Assembly: GCF_037041345.1 (NCBI RefSeq)
Contig: NZ_CP146287.1
Location: 747,501 to 811,500, forward strand
Length of the DNA stretch: 64,000 nt
Direction of reading: 5' to 3'
Origin: Abiotrophia defectiva ATCC 49176
Lineage (GTDB): Bacteria; Bacillota; Bacilli; Lactobacillales; Aerococcaceae
Below, piece by piece: positions 1 to 7,838 of this stretch; positions within the stretch are counted from its first letter, which is position 1, and every line of letters starts with the position of its first letter. Both the position numbers and the translations under genes were made by a program. The notes under the pieces were generated by a model. The model saw nothing but the letters and a program-made list of their open reading frames with translations, had not been told where the DNA came from and made no database searches.

Positions 1-1
1 G

Positions 2-511
2 ATCGATGCGGCGACCACCAACGCTGATGTGGCTGCAGTTGTTAAGCAGGCCCAAGCAAGCCTCAAAGATTTCAGCCCAAGTTCTGACAGTAAGTCGGAT
101 AGTAAGCTAGCAATCGATCAGGCAAGCCAGGCTAAGATTGATGCCCTCAAGGCTCGTAAGGATCTGAATGACGCGGACAAGGCTAAGGCTATTGCTCAAG
201 TCCAAGACCTAGCTCAAAAAGCTAAGGACGCGATTGACCAAGCAAGCAGTCAAGACCAAGTCAAAGCCATCCTAGACCAAGCACTAGCAGACCTTGCTGC
301 GCTTAACCCAGCGCCAAGTCAAGTGCCATGTCCGGATTGCGAGACTCAAGCGCCATGTCCAGATTGTGATGCGAAGAAACAAGGCCTCTTGCCAGCAACT
401 GGGGAAACCAGCAACCAGACCTTCTTCTCTGCAGCAGCGCTTGCTGTATTAGCAGGTCTAGGTCTAGTCGCAACCGGCAAACGCAAGGATGAAGAAGAGC
501 AAGTGAGCTAA
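2..511 (+). CDS. LPXTG cell-wall-anchored surface protein, 3' end only
   Basis: The reading frame is open from the left window edge, so this is the C-terminal part of a longer gene. The visible ~170 residues are charged and helical, rich in Ala, Lys, Asp and Gln (motifs such as IDAATTNADVAA and KARKDLNDADKAKA), like the DUF1542/GA-type stalk repeats of Gram-positive adhesins. Next come two CPDC motifs in a Pro-rich linker, then a sorting signal: LPATGE, a hydrophobic stretch and the basic tail GKRKDEEE. Sortase A should cleave at LPAT/G and link the protein to peptidoglycan. The sorting signal closely matches that of the 2588-aa adhesin ending at 52552 (both QGLLPATGE). Two CxxC pairs in a wall protein are unusual. 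The ligand cannot be inferred from this fragment. Confidence 0.9.
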   Translation: MDAATTNADVAAVVKQAQASLKDFSPSSDSKSDSKLAIDQASQAKIDALKARKDLNDADKAKAIAQVQDLAQKAKDAIDQASSQDQVKAILDQALADLAALNPAPSQVPCPDCETQAPCPDCDAKKQGLLPATGETSNQTFFSAAALAVLAGLGLVATGKRKDEEEQVS

Positions 512-558
512 TCTCATCAAGGCTAAGAAACCTAAAAACTGTCCTGGTGACAGCCTAA

Positions 559-595
559 CAAGAGCTTGGGATTTAATCCCAAGCTCTTGTTTTTG
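559..595 (+). terminator. Rho-independent terminator of the surface protein gene
   Basis: 13-bp perfect stem (arms 559-571 and 577-589) with a 5-nt loop, followed by a T-run. It lies 48 bases after the stop codon. Confidence 0.9.
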
Positions 596-705
596 TCATT
601 CATTAAAAATTCATAGTTTATTCTTGCTAAACTCCTTCCGTTTGGCGGATTTTATGATAGAATAAGAGAGTAAAGTAGTAGCATTGTCGAAAAGGGGGAA
701 GTACG

Positions 706-1341
706 ATGCGGAAGAAGCAATCAATAGCGCGTCGTGGCTGGGCCATGTTAGGCCTGCTAGCCGTATTCCTATTGGGAATGGGGCAGCCAGTCTATGCCAA
801 ACCAGACTGGTCCGAGAGTGCTCCCTATATCCATTTCGTCAATTACCACTATGTGGGCAATGGGGTAGAGGGTGGCGCCCGGGATGTCATTATGGAATAT
901 TCGCCAGATGCTAATGGGATTTTCCAAATCTCTGTCCTGGAAGGGACCAGCTCTAACTGTTATATCTACCAGATTAGACAGGACGGTCTCTACGAACTCG
1001 CGCACTTTGACACCTATAGCGATGTGGAAGACAAACGGACCACAGACGCGGCCAAGGACGACAAGCAGGCTTTGATTCTGCCAGCGGATTTGACGGTGGG
1101 CAAGGTCTACTATACCGGCTATGATAAGTCGGTTAAGAACACAGTGGTGGCTAATCCTATGACCTATGTCATCAATGGCAAGCGTTACGAGAACACCGTC
1201 AAGGTATCGCGTGAATTGCCAAATGGCACGATCTATCTCTACTATGCACCAAAAGCAGGCCTCATTGCAGTCGAAGATCAGGCAGGCAACCCTGAGTTTG
1301 TTCTGACTGAAACCTACGGCAATGTCGCCAATACCCGTTAA
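706..1341 (+). CDS. Secreted protein of unknown function, 211 aa
   Basis: Starts at ATG 706 behind the purine-rich SD aaagggggaa at 691-700. The N-terminus is a Sec signal peptide: basic MRKKQSIARR, a hydrophobic core, and a likely signal peptidase I site after PVYA. There is no lipobox cysteine, so the product should be released or loosely wall-associated. The mature ~180 residues contain one cysteine, many aromatic residues and a predicted beta-rich pattern with no catalytic motif I recognise. It is monocistronic, with its own terminator at 1351. A weak similarity in style (short secreted beta protein with YVING/TIYLYY segments) to the protein at 59918-60847 is noted but not proven. Function unknown. 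Confidence 0.75.
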   Translation: MRKKQSIARRGWAMLGLLAVFLLGMGQPVYAKPDWSESAPYIHFVNYHYVGNGVEGGARDVIMEYSPDANGIFQISVLEGTSSNCYIYQIRQDGLYELAHFDTYSDVEDKRTTDAAKDDKQALILPADLTVGKVYYTGYDKSVKNTVVANPMTYVINGKRYENTVKVSRELPNGTIYLYYAPKAGLIAVEDQAGNPEFVLTETYGNVANTR

Positions 1342-1350
1342 GTCAACTTC

Positions 1351-1380
1351 AAGATTCAGTTGCTCGCAACTGAATCTTTT
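1351..1380 (+). terminator. Rho-independent terminator
   Basis: Stem with arms aagattcagttgc (1351-1363) and gcaactgaatctt (1366-1378), tight CTCG-type loop, then TTTT. It closes the 706-1341 gene. Confidence 0.85.
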
Positions 1381-1417
1381 GGTATATATAGGAAGTAAAA
1401 ATTAAAGGAGTGACCTT

Positions 1418-2083
1418 ATGACCCGACACCATACCTATCCCATGATTTGTCCTAACTGTAACCATACACAAGATTTCCTGGCTTATGACAGCATCAATAT
1501 TAGTGCCAACCCTGAACTCAAGCCCCTGGTCATGTCAACTGATCTCTTGAGTTTCCACTGCGAGAATTGTGGCTATGACACCTTTATCAACTATGGCTAT
1601 CTCTACCATGACCCTAAGCGTGTCTTCATGGTCTACTATGAACCTCAGCCTGAAAAGCATGTGAAAATTGCCCACGACTTACGGACCATTTATTTCCGCG
1701 AGGAAGGTTATGTCCAACGCAAGGCGGGCTATCGTTTCCGCATTGTGCCGGAATTGCGAGATTTGTGGGAGAAGATTTTTATTTTCGAGGCGGGCCTGGA
1801 TGACCGGGTAATCGAGCTCTTGAAATACTACCTCCAAGCAACCTTCCTAGAACAGTATCCGACTGCCCAGGTGGAGCGGGTCCAGTTCTATGTGGATGGG
1901 GAGACAGGGCAGAAGCAATTCATTCTTATGCATGAGGATGACATTGTAGCTTTCATCGCCTTCGACCCAGACCACTATGATTTGATCTTAGAGCGCTGGG
2001 GTGACCGCATGACCCAGCATGAGTCCAACCTACAACTGATGGTCAATGCCGAGTGGGTTGAAAAGTTAGTTTCAGAAGAATAA
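1418..2083 (+). CDS. CpXC domain zinc-ribbon protein
   Basis: 221 aa, ATG 1418 behind AAAGGAG. Two cysteine knuckles, CPNC (C11/C14) and CENC (C48/C51), make a four-cysteine zinc ribbon, which together with the following all-beta region is the CpXC family pattern. CpXC proteins are cytoplasmic and their biochemical role is unknown; the zinc ribbon suggests nucleic-acid or protein binding. The C-terminal half (from about residue 95) looks alpha/beta, with no motif I recognise. No signal peptide. The gene lies between two secreted-protein genes, and nothing in that context narrows the role. Confidence 0.75.
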   Translation: MTRHHTYPMICPNCNHTQDFLAYDSINISANPELKPLVMSTDLLSFHCENCGYDTFINYGYLYHDPKRVFMVYYEPQPEKHVKIAHDLRTIYFREEGYVQRKAGYRFRIVPELRDLWEKIFIFEAGLDDRVIELLKYYLQATFLEQYPTAQVERVQFYVDGETGQKQFILMHEDDIVAFIAFDPDHYDLILERWGDRMTQHESNLQLMVNAEWVEKLVSEE

Positions 2084-2095
2084 TAGGTTCATAGG

Positions 2096-2124
2096 TTGAC
2101 ATTCTACAATTGTCGTGTTATCAT
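2096..2124 (+). promoter_or_regulatory. Sigma-A promoter of the PepSY gene
   Basis: TTGACA (2096-2101), 17-bp spacer, TATCAT (2119-2124). This near-consensus promoter lies 34 bp upstream of the ATG at 2158. Confidence 0.85.
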
Positions 2125-2157
2125 AAAGACAAGTTAAAAGTATAGGAGGTCTTTACT

Positions 2158-2793
2158 ATGACACTGAAGAAAAAATTGACAACAGCCTTGGTGGCCCTCT
2201 CCCTAACTGCTAGCCTAGCTCCGAGCGTTTTGGCTCAATCCTCAAGCTCTAGCTCAGATTCTAGCTCAACAGCAGCCAATGCTAGCAGCAATGAGACCAC
2301 TAAGCAAAATGCGACGACTTATGAGCAAGTCACTAAGACCGCAGAAGAATTCATCAAATTCTACCGTGAGGCACATCCTAAGCAAGATTTAACCACTGTT
2401 GAATTGAAGTATGATGATGACTTGAAGTTCTATGTGGTAGAATTTGAAGCAGTCGATGACGAAAATGAATACGAACTCAAGATTAATGCTGGCACTGGCG
2501 CAGAAGTTGCTAAGTCTGAACAAAGCTTAGTTAAGGCTAAACAAGGGGGCGTAGAACGTCGTGAGGAAGGTCTTAACTTAGAGAAGATGAAGGAATTCAA
2601 GGACATTAAGGCAGCTGCCGAAGCAGGGGCCGATGTTAAGGACTTGAAGTTAAATCATTGGGACTTAGACCGTGACGGGGAAGCAACCGTATGGACCCTG
2701 ACCTACAAGAACGGTGACGTCGACGTTGAAGTCAAGGTAGATGCCCAATCTGGCCAAGTAGTTGCCGTAGACGACGACCGCAAGGACGACTAA
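2158..2793 (+). CDS. Secreted PepSY-domain protein
   Basis: 211 aa with a strong SD (aggagg, 2144-2149). The signal peptide MTLKKKLTTALVALSLTASL ends at a SVLA/Q signal peptidase I site, with no lipobox Cys. A Ser/Thr/Asn-rich low-complexity linker (residues ~28-55) follows, then two PepSY-type alpha/beta units (about 62-125 and 138-205), each ending in a strand-turn-strand such as YELKINAGTGAEV and VEVKVDAQSGQVV. PepSY domains often act as inhibitors or chaperones of secreted proteases or as envelope modules; the partner is not evident here. The same kind of Ser-rich linker after the signal peptide recurs in the proteins at 18259 and 19044. Confidence 0.85.
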   Translation: MTLKKKLTTALVALSLTASLAPSVLAQSSSSSSDSSSTAANASSNETTKQNATTYEQVTKTAEEFIKFYREAHPKQDLTTVELKYDDDLKFYVVEFEAVDDENEYELKINAGTGAEVAKSEQSLVKAKQGGVERREEGLNLEKMKEFKDIKAAAEAGADVKDLKLNHWDLDRDGEATVWTLTYKNGDVDVEVKVDAQSGQVVAVDDDRKDD

Positions 2794-2810
2794 TTTAATA
2801 GCATGAGCAA

Positions 2811-2837
2811 GCAGGGACGTGGTCCCTGCTTTTTCTT
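2811..2837 (+). terminator. Rho-independent terminator
   Basis: Stem gcaggga (2811-2817) / tccctgc (2823-2829) with a 5-nt loop and the tail tttttctttt. Confidence 0.85.
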
Positions 2838-2896
2838 TTAGAGGACTTGCTTGGGGCAGGTATTTATGGTAGATTTGCCATAAAGGAGTGAAGGCT

Positions 2897-3043
2897 ATGA
2901 AGCGACAAGATGATTTACATAAGGAGAGCGTTCCTATCCAAGCTGCCTTGGATGAGGCTGACCGAGTAGCCGCCCAAACGGACACTCGACTAGACCATGA
3001 GCAAGTTTTTGCCGAGATTCGTGCACGAATTGACGCTAACTAG
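2897..3043 (+). CDS. Small antitoxin-like protein, 48 aa, no toxin partner
   Basis: ATG 2897 has a good SD (aaaggag at 2883-2889), and the ORF ends at TAG 3041-3043, just before its own terminator. The 48 residues are charged and helical. The C-terminal segment DHEQVFAEIRARID resembles the ends of RelB/DinJ/Phd-type antitoxin proteins that bind a toxin. The N-terminal DNA-binding half expected of a full antitoxin is missing, and no toxin ORF lies on either side (the next gene is the GH13 enzyme). It may be a remnant antitoxin, a stand-alone anti-toxin decoy, or an unrelated small protein. I see no pseudogene scars in the ORF itself. Confidence 0.6.
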   Translation: MKRQDDLHKESVPIQAALDEADRVAAQTDTRLDHEQVFAEIRARIDAN

Positions 3044-3057
3044 GCTTAAGCCATGCG

Positions 3058-3081
3058 AAACGCCCTAGAAAGGGCGTTTTT
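3058..3081 (+). terminator. Rho-independent terminator
   Basis: Arms aaacgccct (3058-3066) and agggcgttt (3071-3079) with an AGAA loop and T-rich tail. It separates the small ORF from the maltodextrin genes. The ~110 bp after it hold no further clear signal except the SD of the next gene. Confidence 0.85.
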
Positions 3082-3217
3082 ATATTGGGCAAAAGAGGGG
3101 TGCTAGTATTCTAACCCCCCCCTTTGGACTAGGTCGACTTGATACCGGTAACCGCTTTCCTTGTTCTTGTAATAGGGATGGAATTCTGCTAGCATGAGAG
3201 TGACAAGGAGTGACTTT

Positions 3218-4954
3218 ATGGAATTAAGCAGTATTTACCATCGTCCTGAGTCGGAGTTCGCCTATCTCTACGACCAGGAACACATTCACCTGCGTTTGCG
3301 CAGTAAAAGAGGCGACCTAAGCAAGGTGCGAGTGGTCTTTCAGGATCCCTTCCTGACCGAGCAGGATGAGACTGAACTAACCTTGGTGGCTCAGACTTCC
3401 ATCTTTGATTTCTGGCAGGTTCAAGTGACGGTGCCTTATCGTCGTCTCATGTATTACTTTGTCTTGGAAGACAGCCAGGGTCAGATCATGGCCTACGGCG
3501 ATGATGGCTTCCATGAAATGGGGTCTGACCAGGACATTAACTTTGATTCCTTCTTCCGTCTGCCTTATCTGCATGAGAGCGAGCGGGCTAAGGTGCCGGA
3601 ATGGGTCAAGTCTACTGTCTGGTATCAAATCTTCCCGGAACGCTTCAAGAATGGCCGACCTGAACTCAGTCCTGAGCAGACCCAGCCTTGGGATGCTAAG
3701 ATTAGGCCGACCTCTGAGGATTTCTTCGGCGGTGACTTAGAGGGGATTATTCAGGAGCTGGATTATCTAGCAGACTTGGGCATTACGGGGCTCTATCTCT
3801 GTCCTATCTTTGAGGCGCCGACCAACCACAAGTATGACACTATCGACTATCTCAGCGTGGACCCACACTTTGGCGATAAGGAAACCTTCAAACGCCTAGT
3901 GGAAGGCTGCCATGCCCGTGGTATTCGGGTTATGTTAGATGCCGTCTTCAACCATATTGGGGCCCACTCCAAGCAATGGCAGGATGTTAGAGAGCGAGGG
4001 GCGGATTCTCCTTACACAGACTGGTTCCACATCTACAAGTATCCAGTTGTGGACCCATTGACGCCAGGGGCGGTCCACCGGGCTCAGGGCTTGAGCTATG
4101 AGATGTTTGCCTTTGAAGGTCGCATGCCTAAGCTCAACACCCAGAACCCAGAAGTGCAGCGTTACCTCTTAGACATTGCCAGCTACTGGATTCGGGAGTT
4201 TGACATTGACGGTTGGCGACTGGATGTGGCCAATGAAATTGACCATGACTTCTGGCGGGCCTTTGCCCAGCAAGTTCGAAGCATCAAGCCGGATCTCTAT
4301 ATTCTGGGCGAAATCTGGCACAACTCCCAACCTTGGTTGGCGGGCGACCAATTTGATGCGGTCATGAACTACTTGGGCACCACCCAGACCACTCGGTATT
4401 TCTTAGAACATCGAGGTTCTGCCCAGAAATTAGTGGATGCGGTCTTGAGCCAGCAAATGCTCTACCGTCGTCAGCACAATGAAGTTATGTTCAACCTCTT
4501 GGATTCCCATGATACCTGGCGCATTCTCAGCCTAGCCAAGGGCAATAAGGACCGGGTCAAGGCGGCCCTGGCCTTCAACTTCTTACAGTTGGGTAGTCCC
4601 TGCCTCTACTACGGCACCGAGTATGGCTTAGATGGCGACCACGATCCTGGCTGCCGCAAGGTCATGCCATGGGATCCGGCTCAGCAGGACCAAGACATGC
4701 ATGCTTTTGTTAAGGCTCTGATTGCCTTACGTCACCGCTACAATGACTGGATTATTCAAGGACAAATTGACTATGAGGCCCTGGACAATGGGGTCAAGAT
4801 TAGCCTGACGCACCAGAGCTTACGTTTGGTTGCCTACTTCAACCATGAGGGAAGTCTAAAAATCGACCAGCCGGCTAAGCTCTGTCTGGCTAATGGTTAT
4901 TATGACAACTGTCTGGGACCTGATGGTCTTATCATCTATGAGGAGGAAGTATAA
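3218..4954 (+). CDS. GH13 alpha-glycosidase (neopullulanase/cyclomaltodextrinase type)
   Basis: Start set at ATG 3218, 7 nt after the SD aaggag; an upstream in-frame ATG (3194) has no SD. 578 aa. An N-terminal beta domain of ~120 residues resembles CBM34, followed by a GH13 (beta/alpha)8 barrel: region I DAVFNHIG, region II GWRLDVANE (Asp nucleophile near 335), region III GEIW (acid/base Glu near 365) and region IV DSHD (near 431). This layout is typical of GH13_20 enzymes, which hydrolyse cyclodextrins, pullulan and maltodextrins in the cytoplasm. No signal peptide. The stop overlaps the next start (TAATG), so it is co-translated with the second GH13 gene, and malEFG lies just downstream, fitting breakdown of imported maltodextrin. 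The exact product specificity is not readable from sequence. Confidence 0.9.
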   Translation: MELSSIYHRPESEFAYLYDQEHIHLRLRSKRGDLSKVRVVFQDPFLTEQDETELTLVAQTSIFDFWQVQVTVPYRRLMYYFVLEDSQGQIMAYGDDGFHEMGSDQDINFDSFFRLPYLHESERAKVPEWVKSTVWYQIFPERFKNGRPELSPEQTQPWDAKIRPTSEDFFGGDLEGIIQELDYLADLGITGLYLCPIFEAPTNHKYDTIDYLSVDPHFGDKETFKRLVEGCHARGIRVMLDAVFNHIGAHSKQWQDVRERGADSPYTDWFHIYKYPVVDPLTPGAVHRAQGLSYEMFAFEGRMPKLNTQNPEVQRYLLDIASYWIREFDIDGWRLDVANEIDHDFWRAFAQQVRSIKPDLYILGEIWHNSQPWLAGDQFDAVMNYLGTTQTTRYFLEHRGSAQKLVDAVLSQQMLYRRQHNEVMFNLLDSHDTWRILSLAKGNKDRVKAALAFNFLQLGSPCLYYGTEYGLDGDHDPGCRKVMPWDPAQQDQDMHAFVKALIALRHRYNDWIIQGQIDYEALDNGVKISLTHQSLRLVAYFNHEGSLKIDQPAKLCLANGYYDNCLGPDGLIIYEEEV

Positions 4955-6249
4955 TGGCACTAGATACAAGCTATGATTTACGTCGCAGTGTTATTTACTG
5001 CGTCTATGTTCGCAACTTCAGCCAAGAAGGGACCTTTGCGGGGGTTATACCCCAACTTGACCGGTTGAAGGCCCTAGGTGTGGACTATATTTGGCTATTG
5101 CCTATTCATCCGCTAGGGGTGGATAAGCGCAAGGGCAAGCTAGGTTCGCCTTATGCCATTCAAGACTATCGGGCGGTCAACCCCGAGTACGGAACTTTGA
5201 CTGACTTCGAGGCCCTCTGCCATGCCATCCATGAGCGGGGCATGAAGGTTATGATTGACGTGGTCTATAACCACACATCACCTGACTCTGTCTTGGTCAA
5301 GACTCATCCCGAATGGTTCTACTATAAGTCTGATGGCAAACGTGGTAACCGGGTAGGGGAGTGGACGGACATTGTGGACTTAGACTACCAAGACCGTGGC
5401 CTCTGGGACTACCAAATTGAAAGTCTCCAATACTGGGCCCATTACGTGGACGGCTACCGTTGCGATGTAGCTTCCATGGTGCCCGTTGACTTTTGGCGGG
5501 AAGCCCGCAAGGCCGTGGCTCAGGTCAAGGAGGACTTCGTCTGGTTGGCTGAGTCTGTCCATGCGGAATTCGTTAAGTCTCTGCGCCAGGAAGGGGTAGA
5601 GGCGGCTAGCGATAGCCAACTCTATGAGGCATTTGACCTGACTTATGATTATGACATTTGGACCGCCTATGAGCGCTATGTCCGCGGGGAAATCCCTCTG
5701 GACTGGTATTTGGAGCGCCTGTCCCTACAGGATATGATTTATCCTGACAACTATGTCAAGTTACGCAACCTAGAGAACCATGACCAGCCACGCTTTGCCA
5801 GTGTCATGCCACAAGGTGCTTCCTTGCGCCACTGGTTGACCTTTAGCTTGATGCAGCGGGGGACCAGTCTGATCCATAACGGTCAGGAAATTGGCGCCAG
5901 ACATCTGCCTAATCTCTTCGACCGGGATCCCATTGACTGGCAAGGGGGGCAGGAAGACTTAAGCGACTGCCTCAGTCGCCTGATTGAGATCAAGAAGTCG
6001 GCCCTGCCAGTCCAAGGGGCTTATGACCTAGCAGGGGATAGCGACCTAGACCTAGTGCAAATCGCCTACAAGCGACCGGGCTCTCAAGACCTAGCCTTGC
6101 TGGCGGTGGTATCGCTCAAGGGCAAGTCAGGCGACCTAGCGGTGGACCTGCCAGACGGAGACTATGTCAATGCCTTGACTGCAAGTCCTGTGACCGTCCA
6201 GGAAGGCAAGTTGACCGTGGCTGATGATCCGATTGTGATTATCTTATAA
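4954..6249 (+). CDS. Cytoplasmic alpha-amylase family GH13 enzyme
   Basis: 431 aa; ATG 4954 overlaps the preceding TAA by one base, with the SD aggagg inside the upstream gene. GH13 motifs: DVVYNHTS (region I, ~102-109), GYRCDVAS with nucleophile Asp171, LAES with acid/base Glu200, and ENHDQ with the third carboxylate near Asp277. It lacks an N-terminal carbohydrate-binding domain and a signal peptide, so it is a compact intracellular alpha-glucanohydrolase. Together with the upstream neopullulanase-like enzyme it should degrade maltodextrins brought in by MalEFG, or glycogen. A terminator follows directly, so malE has its own promoter. Confidence 0.88.
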   Translation: MALDTSYDLRRSVIYCVYVRNFSQEGTFAGVIPQLDRLKALGVDYIWLLPIHPLGVDKRKGKLGSPYAIQDYRAVNPEYGTLTDFEALCHAIHERGMKVMIDVVYNHTSPDSVLVKTHPEWFYYKSDGKRGNRVGEWTDIVDLDYQDRGLWDYQIESLQYWAHYVDGYRCDVASMVPVDFWREARKAVAQVKEDFVWLAESVHAEFVKSLRQEGVEAASDSQLYEAFDLTYDYDIWTAYERYVRGEIPLDWYLERLSLQDMIYPDNYVKLRNLENHDQPRFASVMPQGASLRHWLTFSLMQRGTSLIHNGQEIGARHLPNLFDRDPIDWQGGQEDLSDCLSRLIEIKKSALPVQGAYDLAGDSDLDLVQIAYKRPGSQDLALLAVVSLKGKSGDLAVDLPDGDYVNALTASPVTVQEGKLTVADDPIVIIL

Positions 6250-6254
6250 TAGAA

Positions 6255-6290
6255 AAGAGCCAAGCGAGAATAGCCTTGCTTGGCTCTTTA
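6255..6290 (+). terminator. Rho-independent terminator
   Basis: 11-bp arms aagagccaagc (6255-6265) and gcttggctctt (6278-6288) followed by tatttact. It separates the GH13 pair from malE. Confidence 0.85.
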
Positions 6291-6373
6291 TTTACTAGAA
6301 TTAAGGCATCAAATTAGCCATAAACTAGGAGCCTTTACAAGCTAAGACTGGTCATATTTTCATGATATAAGTT

Positions 6374-6456
6374 GTTATCGGTAACACCGTAATTTAACTT
6401 GAAAGCCGTTTCGTTTTATTGCATAATAAACTTGTAACGTTTGACGAAAGCGTCAA
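6374..6456 (+). promoter_or_regulatory. malE promoter with operator-like palindromes
   Basis: TTGAAA (6399-6404), 17-bp spacer, CATAAT (6422-6427). Three dyads surround it: gttatcggtaac (6374-6385) upstream, tgaaagccgtttcg (6400-6413, cre-like with two mismatches) overlapping the -35, and the perfect inverted repeat ttgacgaaagcgtcaa (6441-6456) just downstream of the expected transcription start. LacI-family regulators such as MalR and CcpA bind this kind of site; which protein binds which dyad is inference. Confidence 0.7.
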
Positions 6457-6483
6457 CATACTATCTTTAAGGAGGATTTCGTA

Positions 6484-7734
6484 ATGAAATTTAACTGGAA
6501 AAAACTTGCAATCGGGACTATGTCTGCAGCTATGGCTTTAGCAGCATTCCCATTCGGCGCAGTGAAAGTTGCGACTGCCCAAGAAGCTAAATTGGTGATC
6601 TCTGGTGGGGGCTTAACTGACTACCTCAAAGCAAACATCAAAGACTTCGAAGAGAAAAACAACGTGAAAGTTGAAATCTCTGACAACACTGACATGTTCG
6701 GTATGTTAGATGCTTTAGCTTTAGACGGCCCTGCTGGGAACGGTGCAGACGTTTATATCGCACCTAACGACCGTGTAGGTGCTTTAGCAAAAGCTGGTCA
6801 CTTATCAGAAGTGAAATTATTAGACGACGCTAAGTACGATGACAAAGACAAACAAGGTGTATCCATCGACGGTAAAGTATACGGTGCGCCAGCTGTTATC
6901 GAAACCATCATCATGTACTACAACAAAGACTTATTGAAGGAAGCACCAAAATCTTTCGATGACTTAATGGCTTTGTCTAAAGACGACAAGTACAAGTTCG
7001 CAGGTGAAGAAGGTAAGAACGTTGCCTTCCTTGGTCAATTGACTAACTTCTACTTCAGCTACGGTATCTTAGCTGGTTACGGCGGTTATGTATTCGGCCA
7101 AAACGGTACAGATCCTAAAGACATCGGTTTGAACAACGACAAGTCTGTTGAAGCCATCAACTACATCAGCGACTGGTACAAGAATGTATGGCCAAAAGGG
7201 ATGTTAGACGTTAAGTCTTCTTACGACTTCATGAAACAATCCTTCATCGAAGGTAAGACTGCTGCTATCATCACTGGTCCTTGGGAAGCTAAAGCTTTGA
7301 AAGATGCTAAAGTTAACTTAGGTGCTGCTAAATTACCTTCATTACCTGGCGGTAACGAGTACAAACCATTTGCCGGCGGTAAAGCATGGGTTATCTCAGA
7401 ATACTCAGAAAACAAAGAATTGGCTCAAAAATTCTTAGACTGGGCATCTTCTGAAGAACAACAAAACAAATTGTACAAAGGCTTCGGCGAAGTTCCTGCT
7501 AACCACGTAGCACGTGAAGCAGCAGCTAAAGACAATAACGAAATCACTAAAGCGGTAATCGACACCTTCGCTAACGCAGTTCCAATGCCAAACATCCCAC
7601 AAATGGCTGAAGTATGGCCAGGTGCTGAAAACTTAATCTTCGACGCAGCTTCAGGTAACAAGTCTGCTAAAGAAGCAGCTGACGCAGCGGTAGAATTGAT
7701 CAAACAAGCGATCGAACAAAAACACGGCGAATAA
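6484..7734 (+). CDS. malE: Maltodextrin ABC transporter, substrate-binding protein
   Basis: 416 aa, SD aggagg at 6470-6475. It is a solute-binding protein of the MalE/MalX class: two alpha/beta lobes with motifs such as GADVYIAPNDRVGALAKAG and the FIEGKTAAIITGPWE hinge region. It captures maltodextrins outside the cell for the MalF-MalG channel encoded next. The signal peptide has an ordinary AxA-like site (VATA/QEA) and no cysteine anywhere in the N-terminal ~45 residues, so the usual lipobox anchor of Gram-positive binding proteins is absent. Codon use is strikingly uniform (preferred codons almost throughout), pointing to very high expression. A hairpin terminator after the gene should lower malFG expression relative to malE. 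Confidence 0.93.
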   Translation: MKFNWKKLAIGTMSAAMALAAFPFGAVKVATAQEAKLVISGGGLTDYLKANIKDFEEKNNVKVEISDNTDMFGMLDALALDGPAGNGADVYIAPNDRVGALAKAGHLSEVKLLDDAKYDDKDKQGVSIDGKVYGAPAVIETIIMYYNKDLLKEAPKSFDDLMALSKDDKYKFAGEEGKNVAFLGQLTNFYFSYGILAGYGGYVFGQNGTDPKDIGLNNDKSVEAINYISDWYKNVWPKGMLDVKSSYDFMKQSFIEGKTAAIITGPWEAKALKDAKVNLGAAKLPSLPGGNEYKPFAGGKAWVISEYSENKELAQKFLDWASSEEQQNKLYKGFGEVPANHVAREAAAKDNNEITKAVIDTFANAVPMPNIPQMAEVWPGAENLIFDAASGNKSAKEAADAAVELIKQAIEQKHGE

Positions 7735-7762
7735 GCTGATAACTAACTACTCAAGCTGAATG

Positions 7763-7795
7763 ATCTGGTAGCCTTCGGCTACCAGGTCTTTTTGC
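7763..7795 (+). terminator. Intercistronic terminator between malE and malF
   Basis: Perfect stem ctggtagcc (7765-7773) / ggctaccag (7777-7785) with a TTC loop, then gtcttttt. No new promoter is obvious before malF, so this probably acts as a partial terminator or 3' stabiliser giving an excess of binding protein over permease. Confidence 0.8.
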
Positions 7796-7838
7796 AAGAG
7801 GAGAGCAACTATTAGTATATTGAAATGGAGGTATTATT

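Noticed and set aside
706-760. Tat (twin-arginine) signal in the first secreted protein
   Set aside because: The RR pair lacks the SRRxFLK context; an ordinary Sec signal explains it.
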